A DNA stretch of 64,000 nucleotides from positions 7,091,201-7,155,200 of the forward strand of contig OZ038422.1 in NCBI GenBank assembly GCA_964036155.1, written 5' to 3'. This DNA comes from Diploscapter coronatus (lineage: Eukaryota; Nematoda; Chromadorea; Rhabditida; Rhabditidae). Each line of letters begins with the position of its first letter. The first letter of the stretch is position 1. The position numbers and the translations under genes were made by a program. This document shows, one piece after another, positions 1 to 12,585 of this stretch. The notes below the pieces were generated by a model. It did no database searches, was not told the origin of the DNA, and was given only the letters and a program-made list of their open reading frames with translations.

Positions 1-575
1 AAATCGATGATAGTGATCTGAAGCGAAAGTATCCAGCGCCTAAAATAAAGCGAGAAATGAAACGAGCGAGGAGCGATGGACGATATTCCGGTATGCTGCT
101 GCTGCTGCTGCTGTTGGTCAGCCGTCCTATTAGCCTTTCTTTTGAAGACGAGAAAAGAAACGAAAAGATTGAAAGAGGGAGACACAGCGGGAGACCAAAA
201 GGGAAAGAAAAGTGAGAAGAAGCCTGTTTCTCGCGCAAAACCAGGAAGAGGTCTTTTTTTTCTGAATTAGAAAAATGTTGTCCGATTAAATTCGTCTATG
301 AACCTGCGAACTCGTCGCATGAGATGCAGAAATTGAGAGAGGTCTTAAACTATATCTATCTAGTATAGTTAAGATGAAAATTGCGCCAATTTCGAAAGTT
401 TTGAGCTAGGTTTGAGTTTATATGATAGGTTGGTCATGGATAAACACCTAAAATATAACCAAAAAAAAAACCCCCCGAAAAATAGTAAAATACCGTAAAT
501 CCGGAATCCGGATAAAAGATCGCGCGTTTACGATAACAAATTTAGATAATTATAGAATTTAGACTTCGAACTTAC
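1..575. other. Intron sequence at the left edge
   Basis: No coding segment is seen here on either strand. Reading the minus strand, this is the start of an intron, because a good donor (gtaagt) leaves the Regnase-like exon at 576. The next exon, which should carry the rest of the nuclease domain, lies outside the window. The stretch also holds a short CTG repeat at about 93-118. Confidence 0.6.
93..118 (+). repeat. CTG trinucleotide microsatellite
   Basis: About eight CTG units in a row, last one imperfect, in intronic sequence. A simple repeat; no function is implied. Confidence 0.8.
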
Positions 576-2661
576 GTCATGGCGATGTTTGATCCATCGA
601 TGACAATTGGTCTCAATGCCGACTTCTGTTCCTGAACGCCATTTGGACTGCTTGTGTTCGTTCGAATGATCGGTGCCGAATCAGTTCGTCTGGCAGTCAA
701 ACCTGGAGCTGGGGCACCTCGTGAACTCGAATTCATTCGGACTGCTGCAGTTCGCTCCATTGATTTGCGCAATTGTACTAACTCAGCAAGAACTCGATCC
801 TAAAACATACTCTTTGATGATGCTCCATTTCAGCCTTTGCTTCTTTCATGCCATCTAAACGATTAGTATTTTTGCAGTTTTTTGTCTGTTTGTCTGTGCA
901 CGCTTAGATCTCTCTGATAGGTTTGTCTGACCTCCATGTGCTATACATGATTGAAAAGGTAATTTGATGGAGGTGTACAGCGTACAAAACTAGATCGATT
1001 TTGCATTGGTAATATGCTAGTTTGTGGTAAAACTCTCCTTTCTTATATAAAGTTAAACTTAGATATAAAATTAGCAAATTCACGTGAATTGAAATAGTGC
1101 AAAGGCAAAACTTTGCAAATGAATTAATCATTGTCAAAAAGGATGAGTGAAGGAGGAGGAGTAGTTGTTTGTATTATTGTTTGTCATTTATTGTTATATG
1201 TTTTGTGATCGTTTTGAAACTAGATTGATATTTTATTTTGGAGTCTTTGTAAGCTTTATTTGGTCTAGTTTGTAGGCACAGGAAGCATGTATTTATGGCA
1301 ATGTTTTGTGTGGTGTTCGCACGAAGTTATAAACCTCGTGGATTAGTACTAGACAAGTGCAATGCTTCCGGTGCGATCATTGGATTGGTCTGCGTACCTG
1401 TCCTGCGTCGAATCCGATTTTCTGGAGAACAGTTAGAAGTTGCTGCTCGGTGTAGCCACAGGATATAGCGAAGTCTAACAAGTCGTACGGACAAACAGCG
1501 ACTGGTGTGACAGCTTCACTGCCATAGTAATCGTCTAAAATCCGAAAATTGAGTAATTACAGAGGTTCTTCGATATCTATTCTAAAGTTCTAGCCGGAAA
1601 CAACTGCTCACAAACTCAAAAATTATCTCTCGTATTCCTCTATTGAAGCTAGAATTATTCAAAGGATGTTGGACGTAATAAAAATTGCTACGATTCTAGC
1701 AGCCATTATTTACGATTGTGTTTCATTTATCGCTGGGGTCTGTTCTACTCAATTCCTCTTCCACGCATCGTTACACTCAACCATTCAATTTCATTGGCTC
1801 CTTATCAGTCAGCTCAGTTTGGTGCAAAACAAACATCCGGCTACTCGATCGATGCCATTGTTCATTGTTCCGTGTCTCTCTTCATCTCTCCACTCCTCAT
1901 TCATCAGCTTATCGACTTACCTATCTTGAGTCTGCTCATGGATAGGTCTGAGGAAAGAGCATCGCTGCTTTCTCGACTCAATGAAGCGTGAGATTGCGAT
2001 TCTTCTGATCCAGAGCTGTAACACGAGTCGTCCATACGACCTGAGATTTTGTGTTTATTGGAGGAAAATTGAACTCCTCTTTAAAAGTTCATCCAATTTT
2101 TATTTCTGCGAGTTCACTAGTATTGAGGGAGAGCAAGAGCAGATTAAGGTATGCACTTTTCGAAATGATCAGCTTCAGTCTTGTTATTTTAGGATAATGC
2201 AGTTCAATTCAATATTCAAGATTGTCTGATTATAAAAATTTTCACGTCCTCTCCCGATTCTATTTCTTTCCCTTCTTTTCAAGAATACAAGTGATAACTT
2301 CACCATTTAGGAAAGTAAATCTTGGGTAGACCTAGACTATGGCAGACCTTCATCTACTCAAATGGATGAATTTTCTAAGATTTCATAATTATCGCTCTTT
2401 ACCTTTAGAAACAGACGAGCCAGCACTCGACGAATTGGTCGATGTGGCAGTGGAGTGTTGGCGAGGGAATTTGTTGACAGAATGAGAGTTAAGATTAGAC
2501 AAGTCGAATGCGACGGTGGGAGTGGAAGTGGTTCTATCTGCGGGAATATGCTGGGCTGGTTGAGAGTCATCAGAGGCCGAACACAGTCGAGGAGGCGGCT
2601 CGACCCGAATTGGCGCTCCTCGCGACACTCGCCTCAACTTCGGATGGTGCCTGTTCTCCAT
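576..2661 (-). CDS. Regnase/ZC3H12-family endoribonuclease, N-terminal part (gene continues off the left edge)
   Basis: Four exons join in frame: 2403-2661, 1921-2040, 1398-1534 and 576-799, giving 246 residues before the window ends. Residues 1-115 are Ser/Thr-rich and probably disordered. Next comes a helical UBA-like segment (GYTEQQLLTVLQKIG, then DRVLAELVQL), matching the small N-terminal domain of ZC3H12 proteins. A linker follows, then the start of the NYN/PIN nuclease domain (RPIVIDGSNIAMT), whose DGSN aspartate is a metal-binding catalytic residue in Regnase-1. Family members are cytoplasmic RNases that cut stem-loops in mRNA 3'UTRs; the C. elegans member is REGE-1. The ATG at 2661 was chosen because a cttttag acceptor sits 10 nt upstream. 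The CCCH zinc finger and most of the nuclease lie beyond the window. Family assignment is strong; the exact paralogue is not resolved. Confidence 0.85.
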
Positions 2662-2671
2662 TTGGGTTCCT

Positions 2672-5600
2672 CTAAAAGAAAAAAATCATAAACATTGCAT
2701 ATCCGGTAAAGCATAATCCTGAGATAGATAAGAGATCTCTAGGTGAGCAAGTTTGTACGATGATTTTTGACTGAATAGTAATCAGAACAACTAAATTTCA
2801 CTTTGGACTCAAAGGAATAGTTTCTCGAAAAATGTTGACAAAATGGAAATGTAAGTTATGAAATTCTAGAAATATTGGGAAAAGCTGATTGATTGTCCGC
2901 TGCGAGAATGCCTGACGACTGATAAAAATGATAAACCGAGAAATTGAAGAAAATTTCGTTGTCGAGAGGGGAGACGTAGAAGGGCAGCAGGTTTCGAAAT
3001 GCAGATAAGAGAGTGGAAAGGTGGAAAGAAACTGGGGATGGGAATGGGAATGGGAAATGGGCAAGAAAGAGGAAGGATAGGCAATGGATAGCAGAGCAGA
3101 TGATTGCAGGCAGGACTGGATGCGAATCGAAGGAATCACTCGTTCATCCGATTAGAAACGACTCAAAAGAAATCAATTTTGCGAATTTTTCAAGAGTACA
3201 AAGTGTAAAGTAATATTGTTCTCGAATTTATAAGATGCAATACGAGATTTTTATCTTGAGACTATTGCTATATTTTATCATGCATTAATCTACTTAAAGA
3301 AGCACCATCGAGTTTAGCAACCTGACTAACAGTAAATTGCCGATTTTAATGTATTATCGGTGATCGATAATTTGAGGCAAAATTTAAATTATGAAAATGT
3401 GATACACTGAAGTCAGCGCGCTATTTGCAAAATATTGCATGACGTTTTATCGCTTCAAATAATAGTTTTATAGCTATTTCAATTTACGCAATGCATACTT
3501 TGTATTTTCAAATTTACTCAGCGTTTATTCTGTCTCAGAAAATCAGTCTTCACAAATAAGAAGAAGTAATCATTTTCTCTACTATCTGCCACAAATCGGT
3601 CACGTAAGCGTAAATAAGCTGATCATGAGACAGTAATGTCAACGAGTATGCAAATAGTTGTTTGTCAAGACGACTATTCGTTTTAGTGATGTAAAATTGC
3701 ATGGACCCTACTTATACGACAACCCTCGTCTGGTATCAGATTGTGCTGATTAACGATTTTGGAAATGATAAATGACGAAAAATAATGCGCTTTGTGTCCA
3801 GGTAAATAATCTAAGCAATCGATATGACAAGTTTTGCAATGGGGAGATGACAAGAAAGAAGCATAGAGCGTTAGAAGTGAATCATGGCAAAAGCCGGGAA
3901 ATCTCGTGGAAAAGAGGTGTTTTGGCATGGTGCGCAGACCGCGTCCGCGCCCTTCGATTTTTCCCTCTTTCTGTTTCGCTTTTCTCTTCCGGAAAATGGA
4001 AAGATCATAAGAATTGGAGAGAGCACCCGAGAGTTAGGACGCGCGCGCATGGAAGCGAGCAGCAAAACGGCTGCAGAACGAAAGGAAGGAGGGACCGGTG
4101 GCAAAATAGCAGAACAGAAGAGGCACAAATCTACTGCAAATACTGACTCTCTTCATTCTCTCCAAATGAAACAATCTCTAACGGTTCTTTCGATCTTTTC
4201 ATTTACTATTTTCGGTTTATATTTCGAACTTATAACAAGGAAATAAATTTGAAACGGAAAATAATAAAAAACGAATGCAGTTTGAAGTCTGCTTTGTTGG
4301 AAAAAGTTCTAGAATCGCTAAACATGAAAAGAATACTGTAACCAAGATTTGACAAACTGAAATGAAACATACGCCTCAGATAACACAAATAAATGTGATA
4401 TCAGAATCTTACTGTAACTTCAAATCTAACTATAGAAAAAATATCCTGTAGGGACTGAGTTCGAGCAATAAAAAATTCAATCTCCAGATGAACTTTGCAG
4501 AAGAGGTGGAAATTCAAAAATGCATCTGCTGTTCATTATGATTTTAATTAAGCTTCTTTTCCTTCATATTTTCTCTTCTCCAAGGCAACTAGAGTCATAA
4601 AGGCACAAAATGTCGGAGGGAACAAAGTTTATGAGGTAGCAGCAAATATCTATCTTGCTTGATGAATATACAGAATTACATAGGGAAACTCGAAGGGACA
4701 ATTATGATAATGACGGATAGAGTAGATATGGGGCAAACAAATGACGAGCATCGGTTGCTGAGCTGCTAGGTGTTCTTGGAGCACACCTACAGAGCATTTC
4801 ATAATCTCATTAGAGAGAGGAAGCAAGATGATTACAAAAATAAGCATTTAATTCGGTTCAAAGGACCATGGAAAAATTCGTGTAATGCTCGGAAAAATTC
4901 ATCCGCAGATGGTTAGAATGAAGTGAATAAGGGAAAGGAATGCGACAGTGCGGCAGGTAACAGGGAGTTATGACCAAAGCGGATGCTCCTCTCGATAGGG
5001 CTGTCTTTCCAATGCTATTTCGAAGTATGAGAAGGAATTCCCACTGATAACCGATAAGGGAAACGAGAGAGAGAGCAGCAAAATGATGGGCAAAGGAGGA
5101 GGAGTCAGGCAGGTCGAGTCTAAGACTTGTAATTGGTGGAGATATCACCACATCTAACCGAGGCAATTTTCCTGGACATTTTTTTTTCGATTACCCCTTT
5201 TATAGGATCATTTTGCCACTAATAGGCCTATACTACAAATACTCACAAATTTGTAGTTCTAACAGGAACTGCGATTGAATCTGTATGTGGGTTGCGTTAA
5301 ATATCATAAAAATTTAGAACATTGAAATATCGAAAATACAACACACGCCCGATGATATGCGTAAATGTGCGAAACTAATTAGCAGATGTGTGAGCTATTT
5401 TGGGTCTAAATTCCTCGTGATCAAACAATGCTGGAAAATACATTTTGATCATAGATTGACGACATTAGTTTGTAGAGAGTATTTTGGGTAAAATTTTGCA
5501 GAATAATGGAGATTATCATTTAAAATCCGTAAAAGATTCCTAATCTTTAGTATTTTGGGTGATCTACAAAATTTCCATTTGGATTAAGTGCAATTTTGGT

Positions 5601-6600
5601 AGCCTTAATCCGTTTAGCCACGATTTCCGTAGCTAGCCACGTCAAGAGGTCGAATTTAACGAGTAAAATATATGAAATAAGCCTTGAATGACAATGATCC
5701 AATAAAATAATGACGGTCCAACGAGATTATCCCTTTGAAAGTCGCTAATCCGACAGTTTTGACGCAGACATTGAGCTAAAAGTCGACGTAATTCGTGCAA
5801 GAAATTAGATAGGTTTTAGAACGAAAATGGAAATGTTGCTGAATAATTCAGTTGCAATGCACGATATGGGAGAATAAAAAATAGAAGTTTCGTGAAGAAC
5901 GTGAGAATTAGGGGGAGATTTGTGCTGGAAGCGGAAATCGACAAATTATGGGGATTCATCAGGACTGTTGGTAGAAATTTCCCCTTCTAGACTTAAATGA
6001 TATGCGTTGTTTGTGAGATGAGAAAGGACTAATGGATATATCGAATCTCAAATACATGATAAATGTTTTTTCTTCTCGGCTGAAACTAAAGATTATGGAA
6101 TTATTACTTCCTCCTTGCATTCTACGAAATGCATGAGGTTCGATTCGTTGAAGAACTTTACGCTTATCACCATTTGACTTCTGCCAGAAGTGAGCTATAG
6201 AATAACTTTAAAAATCTCTATTGAAAAGCTGAAAATTTGAATTTCTGAAATGGAGGAACTCATGTCTAGAAACGTGAAGTGTGCAACATTGAAAAAGAGA
6301 AAAAAAACCGGAGATTTGTCGGAGTCGTACGAAATTCGAGATTTTGAAAAGTTTGAAATCGAAACCAAAATCACGAAAACCTTGAAATTAGAATTTATTC
6401 GAAAAGGAATCAAAATTTTGAACACACGTGGATCTAATTCGTTTTTTTCCGCCAGATTTTCGTTAGTAAATTTTATCATTTCATATTCGAACATGAACGT
6501 CCCACAAATATCATCGGAAACAAGGTGAATTACGAAAGACTGTCGACTCTTCTTGAGAAACATTGGATTAAATCTCGTCGTCGATTTGAAGGACCCGTGT
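2672..6600. other. Non-coding interval, no gene recognised
   Basis: Upstream flank of the Regnase-like gene. Open frames here are short and overlap on both strands. They follow pyrimidine- or purine-skewed sequence and match no family I know. The interval could hold 5' non-coding exons or enhancers of the Regnase-like gene. A G-run motif at 3034-3061 is listed separately. Confidence 0.5.
3034..3061 (+). other. Potential G-quadruplex motif
   Basis: Five runs of three or four G separated by AT, AAT or AAAT loops. The motif fits the G3+N1-7 quadruplex rule. It lies about 0.4 kb upstream of the Regnase-like start codon, on the non-template-like plus strand. Confidence 0.6.
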
Positions 6601-6860
6601 GTCAAGTGGAAATGCCGCTAATTTGACGGCGAGAAGGCAAAAAGGAGCGTGTGCCGCAGGCGGGCGTGGTCTGCGCCAAACAAGCACTGCACTGATTGCG
6701 CAGATGCAGAGATGACAGGGAGCGCCCTGGGTCACTTCACTCGCTCACTCGGTCACTCGCTGCATTCCTTCATCCGCAGGCGGTTTCCGGTTTGTTTGTC
6801 TGTCTGTCTCTCCGGAAGTGCAGTCTTTGGCAGCAGGCAGAGGAGAGGGAATTCGTGAAT
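6601..6860. promoter_or_regulatory. GC-rich island in an AT-rich non-coding interval, possible promoter
   Basis: About 250 bp clearly richer in G and C than the sequence on both sides, with repeated CACTCG/CTCGCT units near 6740-6765. No conserved reading frame is seen. It could be a transcription start region, for example a distal promoter of the minus-strand Regnase-like gene. That role is inference from composition only. Confidence 0.25.
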
Positions 6861-9800
6861 GCTTGTGTGTGTGTGGGGGAAGGATCGAAATGCGACTGTC
6901 AGATTGACTGGCGACTAGAGAACCGAAACACAATCACTACCTCAAAACAATGCCGAGCTATTTTGGCATCAAGATTAAATGCAAAAAATATGTTTTGTCT
7001 TCTGTTTTTGTTCTGAGTAACATGTTAACTTTTATCATGCCACAGGATAAATTAGAGGTATGAGATTGATAGTTTCCAGGTTAAATTTTTGATCATGATT
7101 CTATGGATAAAATGGCTGAGGAAACAGAAGTTTCCCCCGAAAAGTTAACTTGGATAAATATCCAAATACAGTCGCATAATAATTTCCCGTTTATATCAGT
7201 TCACTGATACTGACACAATTTCTTAAGCTTAAATGATAATTTAGCTCATTTTATATTTAATTTAGAATGCTGTCAAAAGCCTAGATATCTTTTACAAAGT
7301 TTAATCGACAACGATAATATGGTTTATTCCCAATATCTAAATCTCTAACTATTTTGTCATTGATAAAATTTGAATGAGAGCAGCTTAGATTTTAATGCGT
7401 TTTGTTGTTTTTCTTGATATTTGTTACGTTTACGTTTTTAAAAAATCAGAAAGTAATTTTTTGTTGCAATTTCAACATTCAAGTCAAAATAAATTACGAA
7501 TAAGTAAAGCCGAATTTTTTACCGTAATCCTCAAAAAAATGACTTTGAATAGCGATAGGAATTAGGTTAGCCGAAATTTGAATGAATGCAGTGGTTTAAA
7601 ATTTTTAATGCGTTGTTCAAAAGCGGTCCTTTTATAGAGCCGAGAAGGGATGAGAACAATAGAATCCAGAGAGCAGGTAAAAGATGAAAAAAGTAGTTTT
7701 TGATTTCGGCTTCTACTTTCTCTTTTCTTTTGAAATTCATTTGATTTCTGCATCTTCTTTTCTGTTTCAGCGACAACAATATTCGAGGAATTGCCTTTGG
7801 TATACAAATTTCAAACTGAATAGGCAGATTTTGAGAATTGCGAATATGAGATTCGATGAAAAGCAGGATTAAATAATTTACGGGAAACAGGAATTCAAGG
7901 AATCGCCGCTTGCTTGTGGTGCCGAGCAGTACTTTGCACCCGGTATTTTCGAAATTCTAGATAAAACTCGAAGACGAATAGGCCAGCGTCACAGAGAGAT
8001 TAATGGGGAACTACCTGCTAAGCGGGCTAAAGGTGAAATATTCTTGATTTAAAAATAAAACAACTTTTAAAAATGAGATTTTTGCTGATGATTCCTCACA
8101 GCCATACGACAATTTTAGCGTTTTATTTAAAAAAAAAAAATAACGAAAACTGGAGTATTTTTTCGAAGTGAAGAGCGACAAATTTGAAACAGAATTAGAC
8201 AAATTGAGGAAGAAATTGGAGAAAAAAACTCATCAGGCTTTGAGCAGGGCAAGTTAGGCATTTGCTTGATCTGCCCATGAGCAGGTTGTCTAGCCTATTT
8301 TAGTCCTCTTTCTCATCGTTTTCCCATTGCCTGCCTTCCTTTTTTGGCTGAAGACTCAATTTTGGCTTGTCTCCTCGGAAGCAGCACATGGCTGCGTGAG
8401 CTGATGCCTTGCAGAGCAGAAAGAGAGAGAGAGGAAAGAAAGAGGAAGACATACAAACAAGTCATAATCAGCTGTAAAACACATAACTAATATGTTAGAG
8501 AAAACAGACAAAGAGAGGATGACAGCTTATTACCCTAATACATGAATGATAGATACTCGTGACTAACGAACCTAATCGTAACGTATCTGAAACCATATAA
8601 AGATACGGAGTATTTGAGAGGTAATGGAAAGATTAAAAAAAACAACAGTAAAAGAAATAAAAATACAACTATAGCAAGATAGAAAAAAAAACTGGGTAAT
8701 ACTTTATCGCAGTGATTTTTGTTCTACATATGCAGCGAAGCTATCAATATTGGGTTTATCAAAAACTAAAAAGAATCTGACAACTTACCATTTTGTAAAT
8801 TATACGGAAAAGATTAGGAATGTTAGTAGCAGAAAGATAAATTGGGTAGACACGAAATCGCGATAATGCTTTATATAGTGAATTAGTAATGCAGCGTGGT
8901 TTAAGAGGGGTGTTTTGGAATCTCAACGCATGTGACACCTCTGTCAAGAACAATGGGTAGGGATAGGAATAGGACAATGACGTATGAAGGAAGGCTGCAG
9001 AGCTTGGAATGGGATCGAATAAAGATACCAAATTGACGCAGGATGCCGAGTCCACAACCGGGGTGCAAATGCAAACTTTAATTAAATTCATCCCCCTAAC
9101 ACTAAGGTAATCAAACTTAATGAAAGGAAATAAACGAAGAAAAAGAGATAAAGCTAATGAAATAAAAAGAATGAAAACAAGCTGAGCAGGATTGTCTTCA
9201 GGCATCTGAGTTGGCACAACCAAAGAAGACCTGCAAGCTCTCCTCTCCTCTCTCCAACACTCCTGGAGGCAAAAAAGAGAAGAGGATGAGAGAGAAGGGG
9301 AATTGAAGAGGACGAAAGCGAAAGAATCAATAGCTGAGAGGCAGAAGCAGAAGCAGGAAGACCAAATATGGAAGGGAAGAAGGGGGGAGAGCATGAAAAG
9401 TACAGCTGCAGGGGGGAAGACATAAATCACTGCTACAATTATCCATTGTCACATTGTCATATATCCAATGGATTCTAAAGATTCTATGAAAGTGCTTTCT
9501 CAGTTAAATTAAAAATAGTAAAGATTTCAGACGTTTGTTAATGAATGAATTCTTAGAAATGGCTTTCTTGTCTATTGAAAGGTTACAGTAAAATTTTTTA
9601 GATGAACGTTATGGTCAAGTTATGAAATGCTGAAATAGAGTAATGATAATGTGCGCTGATTTCGAAATTCCTGACTTGTGATAAAGATAATATTTGCCAT
9701 GAATAAAGTGCAATGATGAAAATTGGTGGTTTTGGTTTGCTTGCATCAAAAATTCACCCATTATCATAGAAATCTTCTCATTTTTGCATTTATCGAAAGA

Positions 9801-11480
9801 ATTCTTGATATTGGCTTTCTCCAATTTGTGAAGATGTTATCAAAAATCAGTTGGACAGAGATAATTGCCATTTTGTAACCTCTCACTTTCTAGCGACAGC
9901 TGAAATTAGCGGGAAGACATCTGTCTCGGTCACAGACAAAATGCTCAAAATTCCCGAGATTCTGCCGCAAATCCCCTCATTTCATCTTCAATCTCCCCGA
10001 CTTTATCCTTCTATTTTCATATTTAATTTTAGCATTATCCAACCGTGAATTTGCACATTTTAGATGAACACAAATCAGGTGAAACTACAGAAAGGGGGGA
10101 AAGAGGTTTGAGCAATTCGAACAGAGTAGCAATGAATTTACCGATACAATGCGCATTGATGATCGTTGAATAGTTTTGTATGGAAAAAAAGATTGAAATG
10201 AGATAAGCGAAATTGAATCCGAAACTGAAGCAGAAACGTGTCACATGAAGCTGTAAATTAGCCAAATAAAAATACAAGCAGGAGTTAAAATAGGGGAATT
10301 AGAAAGTAGAGCCCTGCAAATCAGTATACTATTGCTTAAGTGACTTCAAAAATCCTACGCTTCCTTGAAAAGCGTCAAAATTCCTCGAACTCCAGCATAA
10401 GCCAGAAATATATGAAGATCAAACTTGCACATAGAAAATTCTTGCAAAGGATAGTTTCAAGAAAATACGATGATACGTAAACAGGTAGACAAGAAACAGA
10501 AGGCAATTTCCGTCCCGTCTCCGTGGCTGCGAACAGTCGAACGAGTATGAAGGGGTAAAACCGGAGAGAACAAGCAACTCTAGAAACAATGCACAAAAGG
10601 GGAGTGAGATAATAGGGGATTAGTCCAGCAAATCCTTCGATTCGATAGGTATTTTCATCCTGTCTCTCCCGCTGATAACAAAAAGCTGCGAGATTTCGAG
10701 GTTTCAGGGGATTAGATCGGCCAAATCAAGGGGGCTGAAGGAAGGAAGCCTATCTGCTGTGCTCGAGTTCTATTTCAATATCCCATCCCATTCCCCATTT
10801 CAGGCCCGAATTCTCACAAACAAGTCTGTCCCTCCTTGACTCCTCCAGTCTCTCTCCTCCAACTGCACCGGAGGCGGCAGAACTAGGAGTTTTTACCTGG
10901 GGGCAGGATTAGGAAGGGATTCAGCCATACTAACAGAAGCAGGGATTTAAGCGGGATTGGACTATATTTAGAGATGAAAGTCAATGTTTCAAGGTCAAAA
11001 ACAACAGAAGCATGGGAGTCCGTGGGAGTAACGAAAAAGAAGAATGTGAATGGGATTACAGTATGACAAGTGAAAATAAATCGGATTAGTTAGATTTTGG
11101 TTTTTTTATTTTTGATTTTATTAGTTGACTAGACGAATAATAATGCTCCTAAAAAGGTCTTACCAAGTTGATCTTCATTATTCTAGACTTGTTAGAGTAA
11201 CTACTCGCTAGATTAGATATTTTGCAAGATGAATTGTGAAATGCAGTAGGCTAGAGGACAAAATACAATGATCTCAAGCTTTATCATCTATGCTGTGTGT
11301 TATATTTTCATTAAAAATTCAATCATGTGCTATCTCTTCGCTAACTTTTGCTGTTTTTACTAGTTTTTCATTTAGTTGTGCACCTTGTTGTTTTTAACAG
11401 ATTTCAAATTCAAGTTGGAAGTTTGCAAGTGTAAATGTGCGATTGTAATGTGTAAGTAATGGGAATCATTCAGTTGTAAT
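6861..11480. other. Non-coding interval, no gene recognised
   Basis: No conserved coding segment found on either strand. A long open frame on the minus strand at 8759-9430 follows a purine-rich tract (GAGAGG-type repeats around 9240-9420) and looks like a composition artefact. Simple repeats include a TG run near 6865 and an AG run near 8420. Confidence 0.5.
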
Positions 11481-11588
11481 TAGGGATCTGCAGATGTGGC
11501 TTCGGACTCGAATTTGGTCTCGACTTGACTCGCTAGCAAATCCGAAGTCAAGCCAAGTTCAAGATTTTTCGGACTTCGCACATCCCTA
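11481..11588. mobile_element. Short interspersed element with small inverted ends (MITE-like)
   Basis: The ends are TAGGGAT at 11481 and ATCCCTA at 11582-11588. The inner flanks also pair loosely (GTGGCTTCGGAC against GTCCGAAAAATC-type sequence), and the body is rich in CTCGA and CTTGA words. The body is about 108 bp and has no coding capacity. Only one copy is visible in the window, so the assignment rests on its structure. Confidence 0.35.
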
Positions 11589-12585
11589 GTTATAATAATT
11601 TGAACAATTCATAAATATTACATCTTTAGCAAATAAATTTATCTATTCATTCTTTGTAACACACACACACAATTTCTAATACCCATATCAAGAAATTCAC
11701 GGTGGTTTCGATACCGAGAACGAAGTATTGACTTTCCGTCAGAACAACAATGTTGCACTTTTTGCATCCCTCCTTTCCTATGTTCCGCCTTCGCTTTTTC
11801 GTCTGCAAGGACGCTATTCACGCGGCGAGATAGCATACGCTCTCACAGGTAAGAAAAAGAAAAAGAAGGAATGGAAGGAATAGCATGAGAAAAGATAGGC
11901 GGGGCGCGTGCAGACGTGAGTTGCAAAGGGTGTGCAATATTGTTGTTGTTGTGACGGAAAGAATATATCTGTCCTATGACTAAAGCCTAGAAATATAAGC
12001 GATTCTATTTCATAGAAATTTAAAGACCCTATTGAATACGGTAAATTAATGAACCCCGTAAACGGAAAATTCCTAATTATCACTTATTCGCAGGATAAAA
12101 ATATATCAAGAAAATTTGATATTTGCAAATAACGATTCTATAATTGTGATGTGATTTAAAAATGTTAAATTGATAATTTCCCAGAGTTAGTGATTATTAA
12201 TGAGCAAATATTAAAGTAATTATTCACTTTCTCAAAAAATAAATTCGAAAAGTGGGTGTTCCTTCTAGTTGATAATCCTGTTATTGTTCTCAAAAAATTA
12301 GATTATTTTACCGCTTTTTGTTCTCGATGCTTTTTGAGTAAAGGTGTCTATAGAAAATGAATATCCTATTATCCTTTCAGTCGTGTTATTACCAGGCCGT
12401 TCTGGGTTTCAATTTTGAAAATAAATACCTATTCCGAATTGTGAAAAATGTAAATTCACTCCGATTCTAAATTTTCAAAACCAAAACTTCAAACAGCTCT
12501 GTTCAATTATCACAGGACTCCTAATATAAGAAGCGAAGCTTCTATAAAGATAACTTCACTAGAGGCTTACGGTGGTTGTTTAATT

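Noticed and set aside
6195..6605. Overlapping open frames on both strands (136 and 92 codons)
   Set aside because: No family match, AT-rich codons and equal openness on both strands; I see no splice-supported gene.
8759..9430. 223-codon open frame on the minus strand
   Set aside because: It lies opposite a purine-rich tract, is dominated by Ser, Leu and Phe from pyrimidine runs, shows no domain, and the other frames are equally open.
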